Of a stretch of DNA of 64,000 nucleotides, positions 63,363 to 64,000 are shown one piece after another. Origin of the DNA: Bagarius yarrelli. Taxonomy: Eukaryota > Chordata > Actinopteri > Siluriformes > Sisoridae. The position numbers were made by a program, and so were the translations under genes. The stretch is from assembly GCA_005784505.1 (NCBI GenBank), contig VCAZ01000125.1, positions 558,001 through 622,000 of the forward strand, written 5' to 3'. The notes below the pieces were generated by a model, which was not told the DNA's origin, did no database searches, and saw only the letters and a program-made list of their open reading frames with translations. The first letter of the stretch is position 1. Each line of letters opens with the position of its first letter.

Positions 63363-64000
63363 TATAAGAGTTTCATGTTTTGTGCCAACATGCTAAAAAC
63401 ATTTTTTTGGCATAAAGAATCAATTTAGTCTCTCCATAGTCATATACCATAGTCATAAATCACTGTAGAACATAAATGTCTAACAAAAACTGGATAAACG
63501 AAACTTTAAAACAGACAGGCTACAAAGTGTAGACAGGCTACAAGGTGGGGAGGTGTAAATCTGTGGTGGTGTAATCTATTCCCTTTTATAAATATTGGTG
63601 AGCAGATGCAGTTGTCAAATGCTTTGTCCCGTGATCGCTAAATGGCTTGAACAGCAGGGATGTGCAGACAGTTGGGTACGGTACGGTTGGGTAAGGTATA
63701 GATAGGTATTCTTAGCCTCAGACATGATGGCTTAAGGTCTGATACAAACGGCACAAAGAAACTTAAAAGACTCCAACTTATTTTGTTTTTTGCAAATACA
63801 CCTTCTTCAGCACCAAAGGAAATTCTTCTTTGTCTTAAAAGTCATGGTCAAAAAAAGAATTTGTGCTTTATCTGAAAATTTTACATCATTTGTAAATTAA
63901 CTGTCTATAAAAAGTTTTCTTTGGAAATTGGTGCATTGTTGTTTTACAACTTTCATAAAAAAATCTATTCATCTATACTTCCATGTCTGCCTGTTTTGTA
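63363..64000. other. igsf3 intron, nothing recognised
   Basis: AT-rich, with a short duplicated phrase (ACAGGCTACAAAGTGTAG and ACAGGCTACAAGGTG at 63514-63548) and no exon. Confidence 0.45.

Overview
The window is nuclear DNA of a ray-finned (teleost) fish. It is AT-rich, its genes are split into many short exons with GT-AG introns, and introns and intergenic DNA carry the usual fish repeats: tRNA-derived SINEs, Tc1-like elements with nested terminal repeats, hAT-type miniature elements and long (TA)n, (CA)n and (GAAA)n tracts. I see no bacterial, viral or organellar genes and no CRISPR array. The species cannot be fixed from the sequence alone.

Layout. 1-3371: end of a plus-strand gene; only its last coding exon (2994-3371) is visible, encoding a membrane-spanning segment plus a cytosolic tail that I cannot name. 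6538-8083: an almost intact Tc1-like transposon with an open 325-residue DD34E transposase. 9596-30800: the complete minus-strand parp4 gene (vault poly/mono-ADP-ribosyltransferase). I reconstructed 35 coding exons by splice sites and reading phase; they join into one 1,818-residue frame with BRCT, PARP catalytic, VIT, von Willebrand A, proline-rich and vault-binding regions. 32628-45223: the complete minus-strand ttf2 gene (transcription termination factor 2, a SNF2-family ATPase), 24 coding exons joining into 1,161 residues. 45224-57560: intergenic DNA rich in repeats, including a local head-to-tail duplication with a transposon in one copy only. About 57560-61156: probable igsf3 3' untranslated region, containing a 28-bp degenerate minisatellite. 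61157-61954: last two coding exons of igsf3 (minus strand); the rest of that gene lies beyond the right edge. 61955-64000: an igsf3 intron with a hAT miniature element nested inside a Tc1-like one.

The genes do not form a pathway. parp4 belongs to the vault particle, ttf2 releases RNA polymerase II transcripts using ATP, and igsf3 is a cell-surface Ig protein. Their interest is linkage: in human, TTF2 and IGSF3 lie together on 1p13 while PARP4 is on 13q12. The most testable observations are a (TG)17-TTTCAG 3' splice site before the parp4 exon that carries the catalytic glutamate, a GC-AG last intron in parp4, a symmetric 60-nt exon in ttf2, the tandem duplication with its built-in empty site, and an in-frame loss of the linker in the Tc1 transposase. 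I did not find a convincing new molecular system; this is a gene-bearing fish locus with well-resolved genes and repeats.
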